From: Pseudacidovorax sp. NFM-22
GTDB taxonomy: Bacteria > Pseudomonadota > Gammaproteobacteria > Burkholderiales > Burkholderiaceae_C
Direction: 5' to 3'
Assembly (NCBI RefSeq): GCF_021401245.1
Contig: NZ_JACBFY010000011.1
Coordinates: forward strand, 1 to 64,000
Length of the DNA stretch: 64,000 nt
The translations under genes and the position numbers were made by a program. The notes beneath the pieces are model-generated. The model made no database searches, was not told the origin of the DNA, and saw only the letters and a list, made by a program, of their open reading frames with translations. This document shows, in pieces, positions 57,741 to 64,000 of this stretch (the first letter of the stretch is position 1; each line of letters opens with the position of its first letter).

Positions 57741-57845
57741 TCAGCGCCCGATGTTGAACAGCCAGAGAAAGAAGCGCCCCACCATCACCAGCAGTTCCCA
57801 CAGCGCCCGCAGCGCATCCAGCAGCCCGGCGTCAGGCGGCACCAC
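57741..57845 (-). CDS. Possible small membrane peptide (34 aa)
   Basis: This frame starts at GTG 57845 (or GTG 57842), with GAAGGGG a few bases upstream, and encodes 'PPDAGLLDALRALWELLVMV' followed by 'GRFFLWLFNIGR'. The C-terminal 20 residues form one hydrophobic helix ending in Arg. It follows the LysR gene by 30 bases on the same strand. Length and lack of a known family make it tentative; coding bias and a sensible membrane-helix pattern are the only support. Confidence 0.35.
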   Translation of the reverse strand: MVPPDAGLLDALRALWELLVMVGRFFLWLFNIGR

Positions 57846-57875
57846 GGCAGGCCCCTTCGAGACGGCGCACAGACA

Positions 57876-58826
57876 TCACGCCTCCAGCGCCCCGCCATGC
57901 GCCCGCAATTCGGACAACCACTCCTGCGACTGCAGCAGCCCCAGCGCCGCCTCCAGCGCCCGCGAAGGCCGCACCGCCGCCGGCGCCATGAAACCCAAGG
58001 GCGTGCGCACGGTCGGCCCCACCAGCGGCTGCGCCACCAACCCGGGCTGGCCGCGCACCGTGTCGACCATCGCGCCGGGCAGCACCGCACACACGTCGCC
58101 GGCCTGCACGGCCAGCACCAGCGTGAGCACGGAATTGGTCTCCACCGCCGGCGCCACGCCCGTCGCACCGGCCTCCGCGAAGGCGGCATCGACGATCGCG
58201 CGGTTGTGCATCTCGGGCGTGAGCAGGCACAGCGGCAGCGCCGCCGCCTCGGCCCAGCCGATGGGCTGGCCACGCGCCAGCATCGTGGCCGCTGGCGCTT
58301 CGGCCGGCCGGCGTAGCAGGAAGTAATGCTCCTCGATCTGCGGCCAGGTCTGCAGCGCCTTGGCCGCCGGGCCCTGCCGGCCGGTGTAGCCCAGGGCCAG
58401 GTCGATGGCCAGATGATCGAGCCCCGTCTCCAGCTCCAGCGAACTCATCGACAGCACCGTCGGCACGATGCCCGGGTGCCGCGCCCGCAGCCGCGCCGCG
58501 AAGCGACTGAGCAGCGGAATGGCCGTGGGCACAGCCGCCATGCGCAGGCGCCCGCGCGGCTGACCGGCCTCGCTGCGCAACTGCTGCTGCAGTCGCTCGT
58601 GTTCGTGCAGCATGCGGTGGGCGGTCGCCAGCACCTGTTCGCCCTCGGGCGTCAGGCCCGCATAGGCCCGGCCGCGGCGCACGATGGCCACGCCGAACTC
58701 GGCCTCCAGCGCCCGCATGGCATTCGACAGCGCCGGCTGCGTGATGTGGCAGGCGGCAGCCGCCCGGCCGAAATGCCGGTGCTCGGCCAGGGCGGCGAGG
58801 TAGCGCAGGGAGGCGAGGATGTTCAT
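57876..58826 (-). CDS. LysR-family transcriptional regulator
   Basis: A 316-residue regulator. The N-terminal winged HTH has 'LRYLAALAEHRHFGRAAAAC' and 'HITQPALSNAMRALEAEFGV'. The effector domain starts near residue 93 ('LRMAAVPTAIPLLSRFAARL'). It resembles regulators found beside soluble formate dehydrogenase operons and lies upstream of fdsGBA-D on the same strand, so it may be their activator; the 1.4 kb gap weakens this. Confidence 0.9.
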   Translation of the reverse strand: MNILASLRYLAALAEHRHFGRAAAACHITQPALSNAMRALEAEFGVAIVRRGRAYAGLTPEGEQVLATAHRMLHEHERLQQQLRSEAGQPRGRLRMAAVPTAIPLLSRFAARLRARHPGIVPTVLSMSSLELETGLDHLAIDLALGYTGRQGPAAKALQTWPQIEEHYFLLRRPAEAPAATMLARGQPIGWAEAAALPLCLLTPEMHNRAIVDAAFAEAGATGVAPAVETNSVLTLVLAVQAGDVCAVLPGAMVDTVRGQPGLVAQPLVGPTVRTPLGFMAPAAVRPSRALEAALGLLQSQEWLSELRAHGGALEA

Positions 58827-58878
58827 GCGTCGGCAGGGCGGCAGGGCAAGTCAGCCACTGCCGATGATCGCCGGGCTT

Positions 58879-58915
58879 CCTTGCAAATCGATCGGCCGCC
58901 GATCGATTTGCAAGG
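58879..58915. promoter_or_regulatory. 37-bp perfect palindrome upstream of the LysR gene
   Basis: CCTTGCAAATCGATCGGC (58879-58896) and GCCGATCGATTTGCAAGG (58898-58915) are exact inverted copies around one C. It lies 53 bases upstream of the LysR start codon and 39 bases after the apbC stop. There is no T-tract on either side, so a classical terminator is unlikely; a regulator site or cruciform is possible. Confidence 0.75.
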
Positions 58916-58953
58916 ACGAGGGCGGCGCGCGGCCGGCCGCCCCGGCGAGCCCC

Positions 58954-60045
58954 TCAGGTGTTCTTGCTCACCGTGATGGTCGGGAACTTGGACGAGAAGT
59001 CCTTGGCCTTGCCCGCGATGCCCATCGCCACCTGGCGGGCCACGGCCTTGTACAGGTTGGCGATCTCGCCGTCGGGATCGGCCACCACGGTGGGCTTGCC
59101 GCCGTCGGCCTGCTCGCGGATGGTCATGGCCAGGGGCAGCGCACCCAGGTAGGCCATGTTGCGCTCGGCCGCCATCTTCTTGCCGCCCTCGTGGCCGAAG
59201 ATGTGCTCCACATGGCCGCAGTTCGTGCACACGTGCACGGCCATGTTCTCCACGATGCCGAGGATGGGCACGCCCACCTTCTCGAACATGGTGATGCCCT
59301 TGCGGGCGTCGAGCAGGGCGATGTCCTGCGGCGTGGTGACGATCACCGCGCCGGTGATGGGCACGCGCTGGCTCAGGCTGAGCTGGATGTCGCCGGTGCC
59401 GGGCGGCATGTCGACCACGAGGTAGTCGATGTCCTTCCAGTTGGTCTGGCGCAGCAGCTGGTCCAGCGCCTGCGTGGCCATGGGGCCGCGCCAGATCATG
59501 GCCTGGTCGGGGTCGACCAGGAAGCCGATGGACATCAGTTGCACGCCGTGGCCTTCCAGCGGGTCCATGGTCTTGTCGTCGGGGCTGGTGGGCCGGCCGC
59601 TCACGCCCATCATCATGGGCTGGCTGGGGCCGTAGATGTCGGCGTCGAGCAGGCCCACGCGTGCGCCCTCGGCGGCCAGCGCCAGGGCCAGGTTGGCGGC
59701 GGTGGTGCTCTTGCCCACGCCGCCCTTGCCCGAGGCCACGGCCACGATGTTCTTCACGCCCGGCAGCAACTGCACGCCGCGCTGGACGGCATGGGCGGTG
59801 ATCTCGGTCAGCACGTTGACCGACACGTTCTCGACGCCGGGCACGGTGCGGGCCGCGGCCACCAGCGCCTTGCGCAGCGCCGGATGCTGGCTGCGCGCCG
59901 GGTAGCCCAGCACCAGGTCGAAGGCAACGTCGCCACCGTCGATCTGCAGGTTGCGCACGGCCTTGGCCGCCACGAAGGACTGGCCGGTGTTCGGGTCCTG
60001 GACGCTCTTGAGCGCGTCGAGCAGGCCCTCGGGGGTCACGGTCAT
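58954..60045 (-). CDS. apbC: Iron-sulfur cluster carrier protein ApbC/Mrp
   Basis: A 363-residue P-loop ATPase. An N-terminal DUF59/MIP18-like domain (1-90) is followed by the deviant Walker A 'VASGKGGVGKSTTAANLALA', 'LLDADIYGPSQPMMMG', 'VVDMPPGTGDIQLSLSQ' and the C-terminal Cys-x-x-Cys 'HVCTNCGHVEHIFG' that holds a bridging Fe-S cluster. It delivers Fe-S clusters, which the two formate dehydrogenases and IspH here need in large amounts. Confidence 0.96.
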   Translation of the reverse strand: MTVTPEGLLDALKSVQDPNTGQSFVAAKAVRNLQIDGGDVAFDLVLGYPARSQHPALRKALVAAARTVPGVENVSVNVLTEITAHAVQRGVQLLPGVKNIVAVASGKGGVGKSTTAANLALALAAEGARVGLLDADIYGPSQPMMMGVSGRPTSPDDKTMDPLEGHGVQLMSIGFLVDPDQAMIWRGPMATQALDQLLRQTNWKDIDYLVVDMPPGTGDIQLSLSQRVPITGAVIVTTPQDIALLDARKGITMFEKVGVPILGIVENMAVHVCTNCGHVEHIFGHEGGKKMAAERNMAYLGALPLAMTIREQADGGKPTVVADPDGEIANLYKAVARQVAMGIAGKAKDFSSKFPTITVSKNT

Positions 60046-60120
60046 TGGATTTGGCTCCTCAATTGGGCGGCGAGTCTACGGGGCAGCGGCCGGCCGCTGC
60101 CGCGGAAGGGACAAGCCGCC

Positions 60121-60933
60121 TCAGCCGGGGCGGGCGGCCGGCTCGCCCGACACGCGGGCCGCCGGGGCCCCGCGACGCCGGCCACGGTGGCCCTGAGAAG
60201 CCCAGTGCACCGCCAGGCCCAGCGCCAGGGCCATGTAGCCCAGGCCCCCGGGCACCCACATCACCAGGCCGGCGATCTGCTGGTCGGTGAGCGGATCGAG
60301 GCCCCAGGCCCGCGCGCCGGGCGCCTGCAGTGCGTACAGCGGCTGGCCGGCGAAGGTGAGCAACGCGCCCAGCAATCCGGTGTGGGCCAGCGTGGCCAGC
60401 ACGGCCAGCAGCGCGGCGCCGCGGCGGTCCGCCGGGGCATGGACGGCCCGGTGGAAGAAAACGAAGGAGGCCACCACCAGCGCCGCCGTGGCGGCCCAGT
60501 GCACCACGCCGCTGGTCAGCGTGGCCGCATAGACGGCCGGCAGGTGCCACAGCCAGAGAAGCCCGCCGTGCAGGGCCGCCGCCAGCGGCAGCGCCATGCG
60601 CGCGTCCCGGCGCGGCGGCGCCCAGCCGACGGCCAGCAGCGCGCAGCCTGCCACCAGCACCATCAACTGCACCATGTGCGCGCCCGCCAGGGTGGCCGCC
60701 AGCCGGCACAGGGGCGACAGCAGCGCCAGCGCCAGCAGGGCCAGCCCGGCCAGGCGCCATCGGCGGGCGCTGCCCGCCGGCAGGCCCGACTTCGCCGTCG
60801 GCCGAAGCGCATGGAAGGCCAGTGCCAGCAGCGGCAGCAGCATGGCCGGCGCCAGGCTCCAGGCCGTCCACCAGTCCTGCGGCAGCGCGGGCAGGGCGCC
60901 GAGGGTGCACAGGCGGATCAGGTCGACGGGCAT
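60121..60933 (-). CDS. Cytochrome c oxidase assembly protein, caa3-CtaG family
   Basis: A 270-residue membrane protein with about seven helices. Family features include 'LLLPLLALAFHAL', 'GAHMVQLMVLVAGCALLAVG', 'GLLWLWHLPAVYAAT' and 'DQQIAGLVMWVPGGLGYMAL', with conserved His residues likely to bind copper. It belongs to the Bacillus-type CtaG family rather than Cox11. It lies downstream of the oxidase genes on the same strand. Confidence 0.9.
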   Translation of the reverse strand: MPVDLIRLCTLGALPALPQDWWTAWSLAPAMLLPLLALAFHALRPTAKSGLPAGSARRWRLAGLALLALALLSPLCRLAATLAGAHMVQLMVLVAGCALLAVGWAPPRRDARMALPLAAALHGGLLWLWHLPAVYAATLTSGVVHWAATAALVVASFVFFHRAVHAPADRRGAALLAVLATLAHTGLLGALLTFAGQPLYALQAPGARAWGLDPLTDQQIAGLVMWVPGGLGYMALALGLAVHWASQGHRGRRRGAPAARVSGEPAARPG

Positions 60934-60954
60934 GGTGGCATTCCTCGGAGTCGG

Positions 60955-61581
60955 TCAGAGACACGGCGGCAGCCGCAGCAGCGGCAGCGCCACGAACACG
61001 GTGGACGCGGCCGCCAGCGCATGCAGCAGTGCCGCCATGAAGGCGATGAAGCGTCGACGCTCCCGACGCTGATCGAAGGCGCTTTCGGGTACTTCGCCAG
61101 CAGGCGGCTCATCGGACTCGGCCTGCCCCACCGCGTCCGCCGGCCGTGCCGGTCGACGCGGGCCGGCCGGGTCCAGCCGACGCAGGGCCCGGGCATGGCG
61201 CAGGCAACGCCAGGCGGCCAGCAGCAGCAGGACCAGGGTGGCCAGCGTGCCGCCGATCAGCACGCCGTTGACCCCGTTGCCGGGCCCGGTTGCACCGGCC
61301 GCCCAGCCCGCCGCGCAGGCCACCGACACCCCGCCGTACACCCCCACGAACCACAGCGACCACAACGTGAAGCCCAGCGCCAGCTGCCAGGGACTGTCGG
61401 GCGACAGCCACCGCCACGTCCGCGCCGCCCCAGTAGGACGGTCCTCCTCCCCTCTCCCCCCGCGGGAGAGGGGCCGGGGGAGAGGGGGTGACGACGCTCG
61501 TGCAGCGCGACTGTCTGCAGGTGGCCGGGCCTTCCCCACATCCCCACCCCGCACCGGCGCATCGCTCCGCCCCCCCTTCAT
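60955..61581 (-). CDS. Membrane protein of the oxidase locus, unknown
   Basis: A 208-residue protein. Two central helices ('QLALGFTLWSLWFVGVYGGV', 'GVLIGGTLATLVLLLLAAWR') and a C-terminal helix ('RRFIAFMAALLHALAAASTV') are predicted. The ATG at 61581 overlaps the oxidase stop codon (ATGA), which supports this start. Residues about 30-50 ('SSPPLPRPLSRGGRGEEDR') are translated dispersed repeat, so the true N-terminal region may have been remodelled. It could be a small oxidase-associated subunit. Confidence 0.65.
   Translation of the reverse strand: MKGGRSDAPVRGGDVGKARPPADSRAARASSPPLPRPLSRGGRGEEDRPTGAARTWRWLSPDSPWQLALGFTLWSLWFVGVYGGVSVACAAGWAAGATGPGNGVNGVLIGGTLATLVLLLLAAWRCLRHARALRRLDPAGPRRPARPADAVGQAESDEPPAGEVPESAFDQRRERRRFIAFMAALLHALAAASTVFVALPLLRLPPCL
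61441..61492. repeat. C/T-rich repeat inside the 5' part of a gene
   Basis: The core CCCTCTCCCC...GGGAGAGGGG, with the extension GCCGGGGGAGAGGGGG, matches the intergenic copies at 39879-39990 and 46325-46520. Here it is read through in frame near the start of the membrane protein gene. Confidence 0.7.
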
Positions 61582-64000
61582 GCCCACCCCCGCGGCACCA
61601 GCGCAAAGGCCAGCCAGGCGACGGCACAGGCCCCCGCCGTGTAGTGGCAGAAGGCCGCCACCACCCCGGGCTCATAGGGCCGCCGCAGCCCCACATGGCC
61701 CGCCCGCACGCGCGCCGCCTGCATCAACGCCAGCACGCCGGCCAGCAGTGTGTGGAAACCCAGGTAGAGCAGCGTGACGGCGACGATGGCGTCATGCGCC
61801 TGCAGATGCGGACGCAGGTCGAGCGTGCCACCCAGCAACGCCAGGCCGCCTGACGCACCCAGCGCCAGCAGCCCCGCGGCAGCCAGGCGCCACGCAAGAC
61901 CGCCACCCTCGCCCCGCCGCAGCCGCCCGACCCCATTGCCCATCAGCCCGCTCGCCGCCACCGCCAGCCCGCTGACGGCCAGCAGCGGCCACAGCCCCAC
62001 CACCGGCTTCGCCGGCGCCTGCCAGCCGGGCGCCACCGTCCACAGGTAGAACCAGCCGAAGAGCAGCGAACTGAAGAAAGCGCCATCGGCCAGCAGCGTG
62101 AACTTCATGCCCCAGAGCCCCGGCCCGTCGAAGCCGTGCGTGTGCGGGCGCAGCACCACGCCGTGGACCTCGGTGACGGCCTCCTGTTCCTCGTGCGGCG
62201 CGCCATAGCCCGGGTGGTCGCCATTGACCCAAGACCAGCGCAGCAGCACCAGCGCCGCCGCCGCGCCGAGGAGCGCGGCCAACCCGTAGGCCTTGAGCAG
62301 CAGGCAGATGCACAAGAGCGCGATCAGCAGCGCCGCCTGGAAGGGCAGCCAGCTGTTGCCCGGCAGCACGATGAGCTCGGTGGGCCGGGCGGCCACGGGG
62401 CTGCTGCCCAGCGTCTCGCGCGCCGCCACGCCGCGGGCCAGCGCGTGGCGGCCGGCGGCGATCTCGGCGGGCAGGCCGGGCCGCGTCCACAGCGGATGCC
62501 GCGTGTGCACGGCCGGCTGGCTGGCGAAGTTGTAGGCCTCGGCGGGCATGGCGGTGGCCCATTCCAGCGTGTCGGCCTTCCAGGGGTTGACCTCGGCGCG
62601 GCGGCCCAGGCGCCAGTGCAGCGCCAGGTCCAGCAGCACCGTCACCACCCCGAAGGCCATGACGAAGCCGAACACCGAGGAGACGAGGTTGGGCCATTCC
62701 CAGCCCAGCCCCGGCTCGTAGGTGTACACGCGCCGCGGCATGCCCAGCAGGCCCGTCCAGTGCATCACCAGGAAGGTGCCGTTGAAGCCGATGACGGTGA
62801 GCCAGAAGCCCGCGCGCGACAGCCGCTTCGAGGGCATGCGTCCGCTCATGTGGGGCAGCCAGTAGTACAGGCCCGCCAGCAGCGGGAACAGCATGCCGCC
62901 CACCAGCACGTAGTGGAAATGCGCCACCACGAAATGCGTGTCGTGCACCTGCCAGTTGAAGGGCACCAGCGCCAGCATCACGCCCGTCAGCCCGCCGGCC
63001 ACGAACACCACCAGGAAGGCCGCGATCCACAGCATGGGCACCTCCCAGCGCGGCCGGCCGGTCCACAGCGTGGCGAGCCACGCAAAGATCTGCACCGCCG
63101 TCGGAATGCCCACCAGCATGCTGGCCGCCGAGAAGAAGGCCTGCGCCAGCGCTGGAATGCCCAGCGTGAACATGTGGTGCACCCACAGGCCGAAGCTGAG
63201 GAAGCCGATGCCGATCAGCGAGGCCACCACCCAGCGATAGCCCACCAGCGGCCGGCCCGCGAAGACAGGCACCATGGTGGAGATGAGCCCCGTGGCCGGC
63301 AGGAAGATGATGTAGACCTCCGGATGGCCGAAGAGCCAGAAGAGGTGCGCCCACAGGAGCGGATCGCCCCCGCGCGTCGGGTCGAAGAAGGCCCAGCCGG
63401 CGGCGCGTTCCAGCTCCAGCAGCAGCGAGCCCAGGATCAGCGGCGGAAAGCCGATCACGATCATCAGCGAGGTGACCAGCATCGCCCAGGCAAACACCGG
63501 CATGCGCTGCAGCGCCATGCCGGCCGAGCGGGTGCGCAGCACCGACACCGCCAGCTCGATGGCGGCCGCCATGGTGGAGATCTCCACGAAGGTGATGCCG
63601 ATGAGCCAGAAGTCCGAGTTGATGCCCGGCGAATAGGCATTGCTGGACAGCGGCGTGTACATGAACCAGCCCGCGTCGGGCGCCAGCTCGAAGGCCAGGC
63701 TGCTGGTGAAGATCACGCCGCCGAACAGGTAGCACCAGTAGCCGAAGGACGACAGCCGCGGAAAGACCAGGTCGCGCGCGCCGATCATCTTGGGCAGCAG
63801 GTAGGCCGCGATGCCCTGCAGCATGGGCACGGCGAAGAGGAACATCATCAGCGTGCCGTGCATGGTGAAGGCCTGGGCGTAGGCCTCGGCGCCCATGAAG
63901 TCGTGCTGCGGCAGCGCCAGCTGCGCGCGGATGAGCATGGCCAGCACCCCCGCGATCAGGAAGAAGGCGCCGCCGGTGAGCATGAAGCGCTGCGCGATGG
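61578..64000 (-). CDS. Cytochrome c oxidase subunit I + III fusion (partial)
   Basis: More than 800 residues, with the N-terminus beyond the window. Residues from the first visible helix to about 500 are heme-copper oxidase subunit I. They include the CuB/His-Tyr region 'WLFGHPEVYIIFLPATG', the His pair 'GLWVHHMFTLG' and the heme ligands 'THFVVAHFHYVLVGG', giving an A1-type pattern with Glu in 'GHPEVY'. From about 590 onward, five further helices resemble subunit III ('KFTLLADGAFFSSLLFGWFY', 'TLLYLGFHTLLAGVLALMQA'). Such CoxAC fusions occur in alternative aa3/ba-type oxidases. The stop is coupled to the next gene by ATGA. Confidence 0.93.
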   Translation of the reverse strand, partial: IAQRFMLTGGAFFLIAGVLAMLIRAQLALPQHDFMGAEAYAQAFTMHGTLMMFLFAVPMLQGIAAYLLPKMIGARDLVFPRLSSFGYWCYLFGGVIFTSSLAFELAPDAGWFMYTPLSSNAYSPGINSDFWLIGITFVEISTMAAAIELAVSVLRTRSAGMALQRMPVFAWAMLVTSLMIVIGFPPLILGSLLLELERAAGWAFFDPTRGGDPLLWAHLFWLFGHPEVYIIFLPATGLISTMVPVFAGRPLVGYRWVVASLIGIGFLSFGLWVHHMFTLGIPALAQAFFSAASMLVGIPTAVQIFAWLATLWTGRPRWEVPMLWIAAFLVVFVAGGLTGVMLALVPFNWQVHDTHFVVAHFHYVLVGGMLFPLLAGLYYWLPHMSGRMPSKRLSRAGFWLTVIGFNGTFLVMHWTGLLGMPRRVYTYEPGLGWEWPNLVSSVFGFVMAFGVVTVLLDLALHWRLGRRAEVNPWKADTLEWATAMPAEAYNFASQPAVHTRHPLWTRPGLPAEIAAGRHALARGVAARETLGSSPVAARPTELIVLPGNSWLPFQAALLIALLCICLLLKAYGLAALLGAAAALVLLRWSWVNGDHPGYGAPHEEQEAVTEVHGVVLRPHTHGFDGPGLWGMKFTLLADGAFFSSLLFGWFYLWTVAPGWQAPAKPVVGLWPLLAVSGLAVAASGLMGNGVGRLRRGEGGGLAWRLAAAGLLALGASGGLALLGGTLDLRPHLQAHDAIVAVTLLYLGFHTLLAGVLALMQAARVRAGHVGLRRPYEPGVVAAFCHYTAGACAVAWLAFALVPRGWA

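Noticed and set aside
58879-58915. Terminator for apbC
   Set aside because: The hairpin is strong but has no T-tract on the minus strand, and the loop would be a single base; kept as a palindrome of unknown role.

Overview
The window is a GC-rich (roughly 70%) chromosomal segment from a betaproteobacterium. It most resembles Comamonadaceae (Variovorax/Acidovorax-like). The support is the gene families, tight ATGA-overlapped operons, and the kinds of dispersed C/T-rich and G/A-rich repeats, two of them read in frame inside genes. The genus is inferred, not shown. No phage, plasmid, transposase or CRISPR genes are visible.

Layout. 1-2.1 kb: 5' end of a large surface adhesin (minus) with an Asp-Ala repeat, an AT-rich gap, and an orphan OmpR-type response regulator. 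2.2-6.9 kb: a DUF4331 / small lipoprotein / TPR / HupE-UreJ cassette of unknown role, then a YkvA-like protein. 7-15.9 kb: mostly housekeeping genes: TPR protein, DUF427, tRNA-Ser(CGA) next to serS, DUF2254, a PLP dehydratase, ispH-fkpB, radC, Smr. 15.9-23.8 kb: truncated haemoglobin, then a polyamine-type ABC importer operon containing a two-domain isochorismatase-like hydrolase, a polytopic membrane protein and a convergent IclR regulator. 23.9-26.5 kb: a large ABC-type permease with a repeat read in frame.

27-46.3 kb is a selenium island. It encodes a membrane-bound formate dehydrogenase whose alpha subunit has an in-frame UGA at codon 196 followed by a bacterial SECIS hairpin, its beta and gamma subunits, FdhE, SelA, SelB, tRNA-Sec (selC), SelD and SelU/MnmH. 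Between selA and selB lie three uncharacterised genes: an acyl-CoA-dehydrogenase-like flavoprotein, a signal-less periplasmic-binding-fold protein, and a TusA-like domain fused to a ferritin-like diiron domain. Between selD and selU lies a PhnCDEE-type ABC importer. I regard these two insertions as the best candidate for an undescribed selenium acquisition or processing system.

46.5-58.8 kb: fdhD, a shikimate-type MFS transporter plus a 3-dehydroshikimate dehydratase (quiC1-like), the soluble NAD-dependent formate dehydrogenase operon fdsGBA-D, a repeat-rich 1.25 kb gap with 171-bp inverted repeats and a 6-bp minisatellite, and a LysR regulator. 58.9-64 kb: a 37-bp perfect palindrome, the Fe-S carrier apbC, and an aa3-type oxidase locus with a CtaG-like factor and a subunit I+III fusion cut by the window end.

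The genome thus carries two unrelated formate oxidation routes: Sec-dependent, membrane-bound and quinone-linked, and Cys-dependent, soluble and NAD-linked. The accessory genes for both lie nearby.
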